64,000 bases of DNA from Streptococcus toyakuensis (GCF_024346585.1 NZ_AP024523.1:1187001-1251000); one strand, 5' to 3'. Numbered from the stretch's first letter, positions 20,202 to 29,623 are shown. Numbers and translations are program-made. Notes: a model not told the origin generated them from the letters alone.

Positions 20202-20346
20202 CTTCTCTTCCTTACTCTTGAAGTCAATATTTCTATTATATCAGAATTCAGGGAAAATATCTTTACCTAGACTGGTTACGTGTAGAAGGCAACTTCTTAT
20301 ATCTAGATAAAAAATGAGCTTGGATAGTATTTCCAAACTCATTTTT

Positions 20347-20450
20347 TACTCAATGAAAATCGAAGTGCAAACTAGGAAGCTAGCCGCAGGCTGTACTTGA
20401 GTACGGCAAGGTGAAGCTGACGTGGTTTGAAGAGATTTTCGAAGAGTATA
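20347..20450 (-). repeat. BOX element, boxA-boxC form, inverted relative to the 8.8 kb copy
   Basis: About 104 bases read on the plus strand from TACTCAATGAAAATCG to TTTTCGAAGAGTATA, i.e. boxC then boxA. The boxB part is missing. It lies between pcrA and fhs. With the copy at 8767 it brackets the pta-pcrA block in inverted orientation. Confidence 0.9.
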
Positions 20451-20467
20451 AAGTCAATTACAATATA

Positions 20468-22138
20468 CTAGAACAAACCTAGGACTGTTCCATCGCTTTC
20501 AACATCCATATTAAGAGCAGCGGGTCGTTTTGGAAGTCCAGGCATGGTCATGACATCACCAGTTAAGGCAACGATAAAGCCTGCACCTAATTTTGGTACC
20601 AATTCACGAATGGTAATTTCAAAGTTTTCAGGTGCTCCAAGTGCATTTGGATTGTCTGAGAAACTGTATTGAGTTTTAGCCATACAGATTGGCAATTTGT
20701 CCCAACCGTTTTGAACGATTTGAGCGATTTGTGTTTGAGCTTTCTTCTCAAAGTTCACTTTGCTACCACGGTAGATTTCAGTAACAATCTTTTCAATCTT
20801 TTCTTGGACAGAAAGGTCATTATCATACAAACGTTTGTAGTTAGCTGGGTTTTCAGCGATGGTCTTGACAACCGTTTCAGCAAGAGCTACTCCACCTTCT
20901 GCACCATCAGCCCAGACACTAGCCAATTCAACTGGCACATCAATTGAAGCACAAAGTTCTTTCAAGGCTGCGATTTCTGCTTCAGTATCAGAGACAAATT
21001 CATTAATAGCTACTACTGCAGGTACTCCAAATTTACGGATATTTTCAACGTGGCGTTTCAAGTTAGCAAAACCGGCACGAACTGCCTCCACATTTTCTTC
21101 TGTCAAAGCGTCTTTAGCCACACCACCATTCATCTTAAGGGCACGAAGGGTTGCGACAATGACAACTGCATCTGGAGATGTTGGCAAGTTTGGTGTCTTA
21201 ATATCAAGGAATTTCTCGGCACCAAGGTCTGCACCAAAACCAGCTTCAGTAACTGTGTAATCAGCCAAGTGAAGGGCTGTTGTAGTTGCCAAGACAGAGT
21301 TACATCCGTGAGCAATATTGGCAAATGGACCACCGTGCACAAAGGCAGGTGTTCCGTAAATTGTCTGAACTAGGTTCGGCTTAATCGCATCCTTCAAAAT
21401 CAAAGCTAAGGCACCTTCAACCTGCAAATCACCTACAGAAACAGGTGTACGATCATAGCGATAACCGATAACAATATTAGCCAAACGGCGTTTCAAGTCC
21501 TCGATATCCGTAGCCAAGCAAAGAATGGCCATTATCTCTGAAGCAACGGTAATATCAAAGCCATCCTCACGTGGAATTCCGTTTAGAGGACCACCAAGCC
21601 CAACTGTAACATGACGAAGTGCACGGTCGTTCAAGTCCACAACACGTTTCCAAAGGATACGACGTTGGTCAATTCCCAGCTCATTGCCTTGGTGCAAATG
21701 GTTGTCAATCAAGGCAGAAAGAGCATTGTTGGCAGTCGTAATGGCATGCATGTCCCCCGTAAAGTGGAGGTTGATGTCTTCCATTGGCAGCACTTGGGCG
21801 TAACCACCACCAGCAGCACCACCCTTAATCCCCATTACTGGACCAAGAGATGGTTCGCGGATAGCAATCATGGTTTTCTTGCCAATCTTGTTCAAGGCAT
21901 CCGCAAGACCAATGGTAATGGTTGATTTTCCTTCACCTGCAGGTGTTGGGTTGATGGCAGTAACCAAGATCAATTTCCCAACTGGATTGCTCTCAACTGA
22001 ACGAATTTTATCAAAGCTGAGTTTAGCCTTGTATTTTCCATACAACTCCAAATCGTCGTAAGAAATTCCAAGTTTCTCTACAACATCAACGATTGGCTTC
22101 AACTCAATACTCTGTGCGATTTCAATATCTGTTTTCAT
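20468..22138 (-). CDS. fhs: Formate-tetrahydrofolate ligase
   Basis: The 556-residue enzyme joins formate to tetrahydrofolate with ATP, giving 10-formyl-THF for purines and initiator tRNA formylation. The ATP-binding loop [16 protein letters not shown] (near 65-80), [21 protein letters not shown] (read in part) and the C-terminal [13 protein letters not shown] are family-specific. Length is normal. It is followed by a BOX element rather than a simple hairpin. It is divergent from coaB. Confidence 0.97.
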   Translation of the reverse strand: MKTDIEIAQSIELKPIVDVVEKLGISYDDLELYGKYKAKLSFDKIRSVESNPVGKLILVTAINPTPAGEGKSTITIGLADALNKIGKKTMIAIREPSLGPVMGIKGGAAGGGYAQVLPMEDINLHFTGDMHAITTANNALSALIDNHLHQGNELGIDQRRILWKRVVDLNDRALRHVTVGLGGPLNGIPREDGFDITVASEIMAILCLATDIEDLKRRLANIVIGYRYDRTPVSVGDLQVEGALALILKDAIKPNLVQTIYGTPAFVHGGPFANIAHGCNSVLATTTALHLADYTVTEAGFGADLGAEKFLDIKTPNLPTSPDAVVIVATLRALKMNGGVAKDALTEENVEAVRAGFANLKRHVENIRKFGVPAVVAINEFVSDTEAEIAALKELCASIDVPVELASVWADGAEGGVALAETVVKTIAENPANYKRLYDNDLSVQEKIEKIVTEIYRGSKVNFEKKAQTQIAQIVQNGWDKLPICMAKTQYSFSDNPNALGAPENFEITIRELVPKLGAGFIVALTGDVMTMPGLPKRPAALNMDVESDGTVLGLF

Positions 22139-22328
22139 TCAAAACTCCTCTAACCTCTTATATGATAACTCATTATAACACAAAACAAGATTTTTAACAT
22201 CCTAAAACTCTCTAAACGTTCGTAAATATCCCTGTTTTTAAGGTTTTTAGAGCCCTTTCTTAAATTTTATATGGCTTTATAGTTTGAAACTATATTCTTT
22301 CCTTTTACCAAATTTTTATTGCTTTCAT

Positions 22329-22357
22329 TTTACTTACCGTTTATTTTTGTGTACAAT
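22329..22357 (+). promoter_or_regulatory. Promoter of coaB, predicted to give a leaderless mRNA
   Basis: TTTACT (22329-22334) and TACAAT (22352-22357) are 17 bases apart. Only six bases separate the -10 box from the coaB ATG at 22364, so transcription should begin at or next to the start codon. No Shine-Dalgarno sequence is present. Confidence 0.6.
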
Positions 22358-22363
22358 AGTGCT

Positions 22364-23053
22364 ATGAAAATTTTAGTTACATCGGGCGGTACCAGTGAAG
22401 CTATCGATAGCGTCCGTTCTATCACTAACCATTCTACAGGACGCTTGGGGAAAATCATCACAGAAACCTTGCTTGCTGCAGGGCATGAAGTTTGTTTGAT
22501 AACAACAAAACGAGCTCTGAAGCCAGAAGCCCATCCCAACCTAAGCATTCGAGAAATTAACAATACCAAGGACCTTCTCCTTGAAATGCAAGAACGTGTC
22601 AAGGACTATCAGGTCTTGATTCACTCAATGGCTGTGTCCGATTACACTCCTGTTTATATGACAGGGTTTGAGGAAGTTCAATCTAGCTCCAATCTAGAAG
22701 AATTTTTAAGCAAGCAGAATCATCAAGCTAAGATTTCTTCAACTGACGAGGTTCAGGTTTTGTTCCTAAAAAAGACACCCAAAATCATCTCTCTAGTCAA
22801 GGAGTGGAATCCTGCTATTCATCTGATTGGTTTCAAACTGCTGGTTGATGTCTCTGAGGATTATCTCATCGAGATTGCCAGAAAAAGTCTTATCAAGAAC
22901 CAAGCAGACTTGATTATCGCAAATGACCTGACTCAAATCTCAGCAAACCAGCATCGTGCAATCTTTGTTGAGAAAGATTATCTTCAAACGGTTAACACTA
23001 AAGAAGAAATTGCAAAACTCCTCCTTGAAAAAATTCAAGCCTATCATTCTTAG
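22364..23053 (+). CDS. coaB: Phosphopantothenate-cysteine ligase
   Basis: The 229-residue protein (MKILVTSGGTSEAIDSVRSI) is the stand-alone CoaB of streptococci, which joins cysteine to 4'-phosphopantothenate using CTP on the way to coenzyme A. The opening TSGGT and NHSTGRLGK, then IHSMAVSDYTP, fit the DFP/CoaB domain. An in-frame ATG 15 codons upstream lies within the promoter and is rejected. The stop is eleven bases before coaC, so the two act as a split form of the fused CoaBC of other bacteria. Confidence 0.94.
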   Translation: MKILVTSGGTSEAIDSVRSITNHSTGRLGKIITETLLAAGHEVCLITTKRALKPEAHPNLSIREINNTKDLLLEMQERVKDYQVLIHSMAVSDYTPVYMTGFEEVQSSSNLEEFLSKQNHQAKISSTDEVQVLFLKKTPKIISLVKEWNPAIHLIGFKLLVDVSEDYLIEIARKSLIKNQADLIIANDLTQISANQHRAIFVEKDYLQTVNTKEEIAKLLLEKIQAYHS

Positions 23054-23064
23054 AAAGGAAAGCT

Positions 23065-23616
23065 ATGGCAAACATTCTCTTGGCTGTAACGGGCTCAATT
23101 GCCTCTTACAAGTCGGCAGATTTAGTCAGTTCTCTAAAAAAACAAGGCCATCAAGTTACTGTTTTAATGACCCAGGCTGCTACAGAGTTTATTCAACCTT
23201 TGACACTACAGGTACTCTCTCAGAATCCTGTCCACTTAGATGTCATGAAGGAACCCTATCCTGATCAAGTCAATCATATCGAACTTGGAAAAAAAGAAGA
23301 TTTATTTATCGTGGCCCCTGCAACAGCTAACACTATTGCAAAACTAGCCCACGGCTTTGCGGATAACATGGTGACCAGTACAGCTCTAGCTCTGCCAAGT
23401 CATATTCCCAAACTCATCGCACCAGCAATGAATACAAAAATGTATGACCAACCGGCAACTCAGGCTAATCTGAAAACATTAGAAAACTACGGCTATCAGC
23501 TGATTACTCCTAAGGAATCCCTACTAGCTTGCGGAGACCATGGACGAGGAGCTTTAGCCGACCTCACAATTATTTTAGAAAGAATAAAGGAAACTCTCGA
23601 TGAAAAAACGCTCTAA
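23065..23616 (+). CDS. coaC: Phosphopantothenoylcysteine decarboxylase
   Basis: The 183-residue flavoprotein decarboxylates the CoaB product to 4'-phosphopantetheine. It shows the HFCD-fold opening LLAVTGSIASYKSADL, the active-site His in NHIELGKKEDLFIVAPATANTIAK (read in part), the substrate motif PAMNTKMYDQPATQ and the catalytic Cys near LLACGDHGRGAL. It follows coaB by eleven bases with AAAGGAAAG and overlaps the following ECF gene by 17 bases. Confidence 0.95.
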   Translation: MANILLAVTGSIASYKSADLVSSLKKQGHQVTVLMTQAATEFIQPLTLQVLSQNPVHLDVMKEPYPDQVNHIELGKKEDLFIVAPATANTIAKLAHGFADNMVTSTALALPSHIPKLIAPAMNTKMYDQPATQANLKTLENYGYQLITPKESLLACGDHGRGALADLTIILERIKETLDEKTL

Positions 23617-24163
23617 TATTGCACCCATTGCTATCTTTTTTGCTACCATGCTCGTGATACACTTTCTGAGCTCGCTTATCTTTAACCTTTTTCCATTTCC
23701 AATCAAACCGACCATCGTTCATATTCCTGTCATTATTGCCAGCATTATTTACGGTCCACGAGTTGGGGTTACACTTGGATTTTTGATGGGGCTTCTTAGC
23801 CTGACAGTTAATACGATTACAATTCTGCCGACAAGCTACCTCTTCTCGCCATTTGTACCAAACGGAAATATCTACTCAGCTATCATTGCCATTGTCCCAC
23901 GTATTTTGATTGGTTTAACTCCTTATCTAGTCTATAAACTGATGAAAAACAAGACTGGACTAATCCTAGCTGGTGCCCTTGGTTCACTTACCAACACAGT
24001 CTTTGTCCTTGGAGGAATCTTCTTCCTATTTGGAAATGTTTATAATGGAAATATCCAACTTCTTCTGGCAACTGTTATCTCGACAAATTCGATTGCCGAA
24101 TTAGTTATTTCTGCAGTTCTAACCCTAGCTATTGTCCCAAGACTGCAAACTTTGAAGAAATAA
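23600..24163 (+). CDS. ECF transporter S component, probably for pantothenate or a related vitamin
   Basis: The 187-residue membrane protein has about six hydrophobic helices and the ECF S-component pattern with small-residue packing motifs (SIIYGPRVGVTLGFLMG). S components bind one vitamin each and share an energising module (EcfA, EcfA', EcfT) encoded elsewhere. Its overlap with coaC strongly suggests that it imports pantothenate, the CoA precursor (PanT-like), but substrate is inferred from context. A clear terminator follows. Confidence 0.85.
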   Translation: MKKRSNIAPIAIFFATMLVIHFLSSLIFNLFPFPIKPTIVHIPVIIASIIYGPRVGVTLGFLMGLLSLTVNTITILPTSYLFSPFVPNGNIYSAIIAIVPRILIGLTPYLVYKLMKNKTGLILAGALGSLTNTVFVLGGIFFLFGNVYNGNIQLLLATVISTNSIAELVISAVLTLAIVPRLQTLKK

Positions 24164-24168
24164 AAACA

Positions 24169-24203
24169 ATCTCCACTTTCATACTTGAAGGTGGAGATTT
24201 TAT
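24169..24203 (+). terminator. Intrinsic terminator of coaBC-panT
   Basis: An eleven-base stem AATCTCCACTT/AAGGTGGAGATT (one bulge) with a loop of about eight bases precedes TTTAT. Confidence 0.8.
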
Positions 24204-24244
24204 TTGAAGTAGTTTCTTTTTAGTGAAATCTTTACCAATATTTA

Positions 24245-24357
24245 TACTCAATGAAAATCAAAGAGTAAACTAGTAAGCTAGCTGCAGGTTCCTCAAAACA
24301 CGGTTTTAAGGTTGCAAATGGAAGCTGACATTGTTTGAAGAGATTTTCGAAGAGTAT
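24245..24357 (-). repeat. BOX element, variant with a truncated boxB
   Basis: The 113 bases begin as boxC (ACTCAATGAAAATCAAAGAG) and end as boxA (TTTTCGAAGAGTATT). The centre holds CCTCAAAACACGG, which matches the end of boxB. The boxA part is more diverged than in the other copies. It lies between the coaBC-panT terminator and the niaX promoter. Confidence 0.85.
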
Positions 24358-24392
24358 TAACTTAAAAATGACCTATAAACCCAAGTAAATCC

Positions 24393-24436
24393 TTGCTTTA
24401 TTGCCTTGTTTATTGTACTATACTAATGTATATACA
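24393..24436 (+). promoter_or_regulatory. Promoter and candidate operator of niaX-niaR
   Basis: TTGCTT (24393-24398) and TACTAT (24416-24421) are 17 bases apart. A perfect ten-base palindrome TGTATATACA (24427-24436) lies just downstream of the -10 box, a suitable place for a repressor, for instance NiaR encoded by the same operon. The assignment to NiaR is inference. Confidence 0.6.
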
Positions 24437-24453
24437 GTAAAAAGGAGATTCTT

Positions 24454-24981
24454 ATGAATACACGGAAAAAGACACAATTTATGACAATGACAGCCCTCTT
24501 AACGGCTATTGCGATTTTGATTCCAATTGTTATGCCTTTCAAGATTGTCATTCCACCTGCTTCTTACACTTTGGGGAGCCACATCGCTATTTTTATTGCC
24601 ATGTTCTTGTCGCCCTTGATGGCAGTTTTTGTCATCCTAGCCTCTAGTTTTGGATTTTTGATGGCTGGCTATCCTATGGTTATCGTTTTTCGAGCTTTTT
24701 CCCATATCTTTTTTGGGACTTTGGGAGCTCTTTACCTGCAAAAATTTCCAGATACACTAGATAAACCAAAATCTTCTTGGATTTTTAACTTTGTTTTAGC
24801 GCTTATCCATGCCCTTGCTGAAGTATTGGCCTGTGTCGTTTTTTACGCAACTTCTGGTACCAATGTAGAAAATATGTTTTATGTTCTCTTTGTGCTAGTT
24901 GGATTTGGCACAATTATCCATAGTATGGTAGACTATACATTAGCACTGGCTGTCTATAAAGTGCTCCGAAAACGCCGTTAA
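24454..24981 (+). CDS. niaX: ECF transporter S component for niacin (NiaX-like)
   Basis: The 175-residue membrane protein has about six hydrophobic helices and an Arg/Lys-rich start (MNTRKKTQFMTMTALLTAIA) typical of S components. It would supply nicotinate or nicotinamide through the shared ECF module. The substrate assignment rests on the next gene, twelve bases downstream, which encodes the niacin-responsive repressor NiaR. The start follows AAAGGAG. Confidence 0.87.
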   Translation: MNTRKKTQFMTMTALLTAIAILIPIVMPFKIVIPPASYTLGSHIAIFIAMFLSPLMAVFVILASSFGFLMAGYPMVIVFRAFSHIFFGTLGALYLQKFPDTLDKPKSSWIFNFVLALIHALAEVLACVVFYATSGTNVENMFYVLFVLVGFGTIIHSMVDYTLALAVYKVLRKRR

Positions 24982-24992
24982 AAGGAAAAACT

Positions 24993-25508
24993 ATGACAAA
25001 AGATCGCAAACAAGCCCTGCTCAAACTCTTGAAAGAAGCTCCTAAAGCTCTCAATGGCCAAAGTTTGGCGGAACATTTTCATGTCACACGTCAGGTCATT
25101 GTCCAGGACATTGCAATTTTGAGAGCCGATGGCGCTCCTATCTTATCCACCAATCGTGGCTACGTCTATAAGCAAATTGATACTAATCCTTATGTTCACA
25201 AACTGTTCAAAGTGAAACATGAAGTTGAAGAAATCGGTCAAGAACTCCTTGCTATCGTCGATAATGGAGGACGTGTCCAGAATACTTTGATTGACCATCC
25301 CGTTTATGGAGAAATTGAAACCTTGCTGAAACTGTCTTGCCGCAGAGATGTGCAACATTTTCTAGAACAAGTCGAGCATTCTGATTTTAGACCTTTATCT
25401 GAATTGACAGATGGTATCCATTACCACCTAGTTGAAGCTGAAACACAACAAGACCTCCACTACATTGAGGAGGCCTTGGATCAACTTGGCTATTTAGTAA
25501 AAGACTAG
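24993..25508 (+). CDS. niaR: Niacin-responsive repressor NiaR
   Basis: The 171-residue protein has an N-terminal HTH_11 winged helix (about 5-60, LNGQSLAEHFHVTRQVIVQD) and a 3H domain carrying three spaced histidines (including HPVYGE and HYHLVE) that bind metal and nicotinate. NiaR represses niacin uptake and NAD synthesis genes when nicotinate is plentiful. The 3' end of this gene is copied, in diverged form, at 31628-31695, on the other side of the rbs operon. The stop overlaps the stop of a convergent mutX remnant. Confidence 0.92.
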   Translation: MTKDRKQALLKLLKEAPKALNGQSLAEHFHVTRQVIVQDIAILRADGAPILSTNRGYVYKQIDTNPYVHKLFKVKHEVEEIGQELLAIVDNGGRVQNTLIDHPVYGEIETLLKLSCRRDVQHFLEQVEHSDFRPLSELTDGIHYHLVEAETQQDLHYIEEALDQLGYLVKD

Positions 25509-25649
25509 AAGATTTTCTTCGCCCAGCCATCTTCTGTACGGTGGCTGTAGAAAAACTCTGACTTGTCAGGAGCTTCCATCATTTCCATCAAGGGTAACAT
25601 ATCATAGGCCAGATCCAAGTTTGGAATCTGGTCTTTTTGTATCCAAGAG
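25440..25649. repeat. Left copy of a 210-bp diverged direct repeat bracketing the rbs operon
   Basis: It aligns without gaps at a constant offset of 6188 to 31628-31837. By hand I count about 27 mismatches in 210, so roughly 87 percent identity. It covers the niaR 3' end and the mutX 3' end. Confidence 0.93.
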
Positions 25650-25650
25650 A
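25505..25650 (-). pseudogene. 3' remnant of mutX (NUDIX hydrolase)
   Basis: On the minus strand about 48 codons without a start read like the C-terminus of MutX: it includes QKDQIPNLDLAYDMLPLMEM and ends KSEFFYSHRTEDGWAKKIF before a stop. The intact gene lies at 31693. The upstream part is replaced by unrelated sequence leading to rbsB, so this is a decapitated fragment left at the island junction. Confidence 0.92.
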
Positions 25651-25722
25651 TCAAATAGTAACAATGATATTTAAAAACTACATTGAATGAAGATGAATAA
25701 GTACCTACTTATTAAAAATATA

Positions 25723-26687
25723 TTACCAATTATGTTGATCAACATTATCCTTAGTCACAAGATAAATTGGAGAAACTGTTTCTTTTTCTAGTTTTTTCCC
25801 TTGATAATGATCAATTGCTGATTGAATAGCGATTTCACCCATCTTAGCTGGTTGCTGAGCAATAGTGGCAGTAATATCACCTTTGGCAATAGCATCATGT
25901 GCATCTGGTTGACCATCAATACCAACAATTAATACATTGCTAAGACCAGCTGCTTTTACTGCTTGTGCAGCTCCCAATGCCATCTCATCATTCTGTGCAA
26001 AGATTGCTTGTACTTCTTTGTTTCCTTGAATCATATTTTGAGCTGTATTCAAAGCTTTTGCACGATCAAAATTAGCAGATTGACTAGAAAGAACATCTAA
26101 ATTTGCCTTTGAAATTTGTTCAAATCCTTTACCTCTATCTACTGTTGCAGAAGCGCCCGGGACTCCTGATAATTCAAAAGTTTTTGCTTTTTCTCCCAAT
26201 TGCTTGGTAATAAATTCAGCAGCCATTTTACCCGCTTCTACGTTATCAGAAGCAACAGTTGTCAAGACTTCACCGCCATTACTACCGCGGTCAATTAAGA
26301 TTACTGGAATATTTGCATTATTAGCAGCTTTAATAGATGTAACAATTGCATCAGAATCAACTGGATTAATTAGTAAAGCATCTACATTTTGACTAATAAA
26401 ATTTTGAATATCATCTGCTTGTCTAGCAGCATCATCTTGTGCATCTGCTATCTTCAAAGTTACTTCTTTTTCTCCTGCGGCTTTTTCAAGACCATCTTTC
26501 ATAGCTACAAAATAGGGATTGTTAGTAGTCGAAATAGAAACTCCTAATTTTAATTCTTTTGCCGACTTTTGAGTCGTAGATTTATTATCATTTGATGAAT
26601 TTCCTAAACCAGTTTTTCCACAAGCTACTAAAGCAAAAATAAATGTTACAAACAAAGCAAAAATGCTAATTTTTTTAATAATTTCAT
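25723..26687 (-). CDS. rbsB: Ribose-binding lipoprotein RbsB, start out of frame by one base
   Basis: The body is an intact periplasmic-binding-protein type I sugar binder (LGVSISTTNNPYFVAMKDG, VDALLINPVDSDAI, IPVILIDRGSNGG) with lipobox LVAC, about 310 residues, which would deliver ribose to RbsAC at the cell surface. The only ATG with a good ribosome site (GAGGAG, ATG at 26687) reads MKLLKKLAFLLCL then stops. One more A in the A7 tract (26670-26676) would give MKLLKKISIFALFVTFIF and continue through the lipobox. As written, translation would have to begin at TTG (26655), without the basic signal residues. A slippage-prone frameshift, a real mutation or a sequencing error are all possible. 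Confidence 0.85.
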
Positions 26688-26786
26688 GTTATTACTCCTC
26701 TTAATATATATAGGGATAGTTTCCATCCCGACTATTGTTCGTCATCTAATAAATTGTTGCTATTTCCAAAAAAATTGAAAATGATT

Positions 26787-27731
26787 CTACTGTTTTACAA
26801 CTTTAAAACGATCAATCAGAACAGCAATTAAAATTACAACTCCTTTTACTACTTGCTGCCAAAATGCTGAAACACCAATAATATTAAGTCCATTATTCAA
26901 AACTCCAATAATTAAAGCACCTATTAGAGTCCCCAGTATACGACCTTTACCTCCTGATAATGAGGTTCCCCCAAGAACAACAGCTGCAATAGCATCCATT
27001 TCATAACTAGCACCTGCTGTTGGTTGAGCAGAACTTAAGCGTGATGTTATAATCAATCCAGAAATTGAAGCCATCATACCTGAAATTGAATAAATGATAA
27101 TTTTCACTTTATTTAGTTTCACACCTGATATATATGCTGCTTTTTCATTCCCCCCTATAGCATACACAGATTTACCAAATGCTGTTTTATGAAGTAAAAC
27201 ATATAAAACAATAAATACAATAAACATAATAATTACAGGAAATGGAATTCCGACTATGTAACCTTGCCCCAAAAATTGAAATAAGAATGTATCACTTAAT
27301 CCTTTTGTAATAGGATTCCCATTTGTATAAACAAGTGTTGCGCCTCTAAAAATAGTCATAGTTGCTAAAGTAACGATAAATGGAGCTAATTTCCCGTAGG
27401 AAATCAATAAACCATTCATCATCCCCAGAATGCAACCCAAAATTAAAGAGATGAGAATTGCTAATGTAATAGGCATTCCAGATCCTAATAGGCCAGCTGT
27501 GAGCGCACTGGATAAGGCTAAAATTGATCCAACTGATAAATCAATTCCACCTGTTAGAATAACAAAGGTCATTCCAAAAGCGCTCAGTGCATTTGATGTT
27601 ACTTGCAATAGTAAATTTAACAGATTATTTGCTGTTAAAAAATTTGAATTGATAATAGTGATGACAGCCATTAAAATTATCAATGCTATTACTGTTGTCA
27701 ATTCTGACATATACTTCATAGTATTTTTCAC
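26787..27731 (-). CDS. rbsC: Ribose ABC transporter permease RbsC
   Basis: The 314-residue protein has eight to ten hydrophobic helices and the BPD_transp_2 family markers GMTFVILTGGIDLSVGSILA near the N-terminus and VVLGGTSLSGGKGRILGTLIGA near the C-terminus. It forms the ribose channel with RbsA and RbsB. It starts at GTG, immediately after the rbsA stop, with GGAGG inside the rbsA end. About 100 bases of sequence without a clear terminator separate it from rbsB. Confidence 0.95.
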   Translation of the reverse strand: MKNTMKYMSELTTVIALIILMAVITIINSNFLTANNLLNLLLQVTSNALSAFGMTFVILTGGIDLSVGSILALSSALTAGLLGSGMPITLAILISLILGCILGMMNGLLISYGKLAPFIVTLATMTIFRGATLVYTNGNPITKGLSDTFLFQFLGQGYIVGIPFPVIIMFIVFIVLYVLLHKTAFGKSVYAIGGNEKAAYISGVKLNKVKIIIYSISGMMASISGLIITSRLSSAQPTAGASYEMDAIAAVVLGGTSLSGGKGRILGTLIGALIIGVLNNGLNIIGVSAFWQQVVKGVVILIAVLIDRFKVVKQ

Positions 27732-27732
27732 A

Positions 27733-29217
27733 CTATTGTCCTCCTGTAGCTAGTTGCATAACTTTTTCTTGTGTAGCTTCTCGACGTGTTAATTCCCCAC
27801 TAATTCTACCTTCATGCATGACCATAATGCGATCACTGACTCCAATCACTTCTGGTAAATCTGAAGAGACCATAATAATCGGTACACCTCGTTCAGCCAA
27901 TTCATTCATTAATTGGTAAATTTCACGCTTAGCACCAACATCTACCCCACGAGTTGGCTCATCTAAAATCAGTACTTTTGGTGCAATACCTATCCATTTT
28001 GCTAAAACTACTTTCTGTTGATTACCACCAGAAAGTGTTCCAACTTCCTTATCTGGATAACCTGATTTAATTCGTAGCCTATCAATTAAACGTTGTACAA
28101 ATATATCACTTGTTTTATTATCAAAAATACCATTTTTAACAAAATCTCGAGTACTAGGTAAAGTTATATTATCTTTAATAGAAAAATCTAAAATCAATCC
28201 CTCATCTTTACGATCTTCTGTTAAGAAACCAATTCCATGCTTAATTGCTTCAAAAGGATTTTTAATTATCAGTTGTTCTTCGTTTATTATAATTTGACCA
28301 GATTTTAAAGAATCAATTCCAAAAATTGCTCGCATTATTTCAGTACGACCAGCACCCATCAAACCAGAAAAACCAAGAATTTCCCCTTGACGTACATAGA
28401 AAGAAATATCCGTAAAAGCATCACCAGAAAGATTCTTAGCTTGAAAAACAATATTCCCAATCTCAGCCTTTTTTTCTGGATAATAATCTTCTAATTCACG
28501 ACCTACCATCTTCTGAACTAATTCATCCGCATTGGTTAACTTCGTTTTCTTGGTATCAATTACAAACCCATCCCTCATAACAGTTATAAGATCTGTAATC
28601 TTAAAGATTTCTTCCATCCGATGTGAAATATACACAATACCTACACCATCAGATTTTAATCCTTCTATCACTTTAAAAAGTGTTTCAGTTTCACGATCAG
28701 TTAAAGCTGCTGTGGGTTCATCCATAATCAACAAGGAAACTTCTGATAATAAACATTTTGCTATTTCTATCATTTGTTGTTGTCCGACTGATAATTGACC
28801 AATGATTGCATCGAGAGGAATAGATATATTAAGACGTTTAAATGCTTCTTTAGCTTTCCTTTCCATACTAGCCTTATCTAGAAATCCAATCGAATTTTTA
28901 ATTTCTCTTCCTAAAAAAAGATTATCAAGTACAGTCATATCTGGCCAAGTATTCATTTCTTGATGAATAAAACTCAGTCCAAACCGTTCTGCCTCTTGAG
29001 GATTAGAAAATGTTTTTTCTTTTCCATCAATAAAAATAGTTCCTGAAGTAGCTGGAAAAAGTCCAGTTAAAATATTCATTAAGGTTGATTTGCCTGCACC
29101 ATTCTCTCCCATTAAAGCATGAACTTCTCCTGAATTAAGAACCAAATCAATACTTTCTAAAACACGATTATTCCCAAAAGATTTTGAAATGTTCTTCATT
29201 TCAATTTTCATAGGCAA
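27733..29217 (-). CDS. rbsA: Ribose ABC transporter ATP-binding protein RbsA
   Basis: The 494-residue protein carries two ABC domains, as in all monosaccharide CUT2 systems. The first has Walker A GENGAGKSTLMN (near 38), the degenerate signature LSVGQQQMIEIAK and Walker B LLIMDEPTAAL; the second has a modified Walker A region (SGLMGAGRTEIMRAIFG), the signature LSGGNQQKVVLAKW and VLILDEPTRGVDVGAKREI. The gene is followed at once by rbsC and preceded by rbsD with a seven-base gap. Confidence 0.95.
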   Translation of the reverse strand: MPMKIEMKNISKSFGNNRVLESIDLVLNSGEVHALMGENGAGKSTLMNILTGLFPATSGTIFIDGKEKTFSNPQEAERFGLSFIHQEMNTWPDMTVLDNLFLGREIKNSIGFLDKASMERKAKEAFKRLNISIPLDAIIGQLSVGQQQMIEIAKCLLSEVSLLIMDEPTAALTDRETETLFKVIEGLKSDGVGIVYISHRMEEIFKITDLITVMRDGFVIDTKKTKLTNADELVQKMVGRELEDYYPEKKAEIGNIVFQAKNLSGDAFTDISFYVRQGEILGFSGLMGAGRTEIMRAIFGIDSLKSGQIIINEEQLIIKNPFEAIKHGIGFLTEDRKDEGLILDFSIKDNITLPSTRDFVKNGIFDNKTSDIFVQRLIDRLRIKSGYPDKEVGTLSGGNQQKVVLAKWIGIAPKVLILDEPTRGVDVGAKREIYQLMNELAERGVPIIMVSSDLPEVIGVSDRIMVMHEGRISGELTRREATQEKVMQLATGGQ

Positions 29218-29224
29218 CCCCCTT

Positions 29225-29623
29225 CTAAATAATAACTCCTGATTGCAAGATTATATTCGAATATGGTGTATCTTCCCCAGTGCGAATAACTGCCTTAACT
29301 TTAGTATTCATAGCTTTCAATTCTTCATGACTAATATATTCAATAATTATATTCGATCCTAAAAGATCTAGAACTGCTTGCCACTGTTCTTTGTTTTTTT
29401 CCTTAATTTCTTCTGCTAAGAAAATTTTTTCAATAAGTACATGATCTGAATATTCTTTTAAAACTTCTAAAAAACTTGGACTACCTTTTCTTAATGCTAA
29501 ATCAATTTTATCAACACCTTTTGGAACTGGCAATCCTAAATCTCCGATACAAACCAAATCCATATGACCTAAATCATCAGCTAGTTTTGCTATATTACTA
29601 TTTAAAATCCCATATTTCTTCAT
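29225..29623 (-). CDS. rbsD: D-ribose pyranase RbsD
   Basis: The 132-residue cytoplasmic enzyme converts the pyranose to the furanose form of ribose, which RbsK can use. The start MKKYGILNSNIAKLADDLGHMD with the catalytic His20, plus ending VKAVIRTGEDTPYSNIILQSGV (read in part), is characteristic of RbsD/FucU. It overlaps the 3' end of rbsK by 26 bases, so the two are coupled. Confidence 0.95.
   Translation of the reverse strand: MKKYGILNSNIAKLADDLGHMDLVCIGDLGLPVPKGVDKIDLALRKGSPSFLEVLKEYSDHVLIEKIFLAEEIKEKNKEQWQAVLDLLGSNIIIEYISHEELKAMNTKVKAVIRTGEDTPYSNIILQSGVII

Noticed and set aside
25696..25713. Palindrome AATAAGTA-CC-TACTTATT as terminator of rbs
   Set aside because: The stem is all A/T apart from one pair in each arm and no T tract follows on the minus strand, so it is a weak terminator candidate at best.
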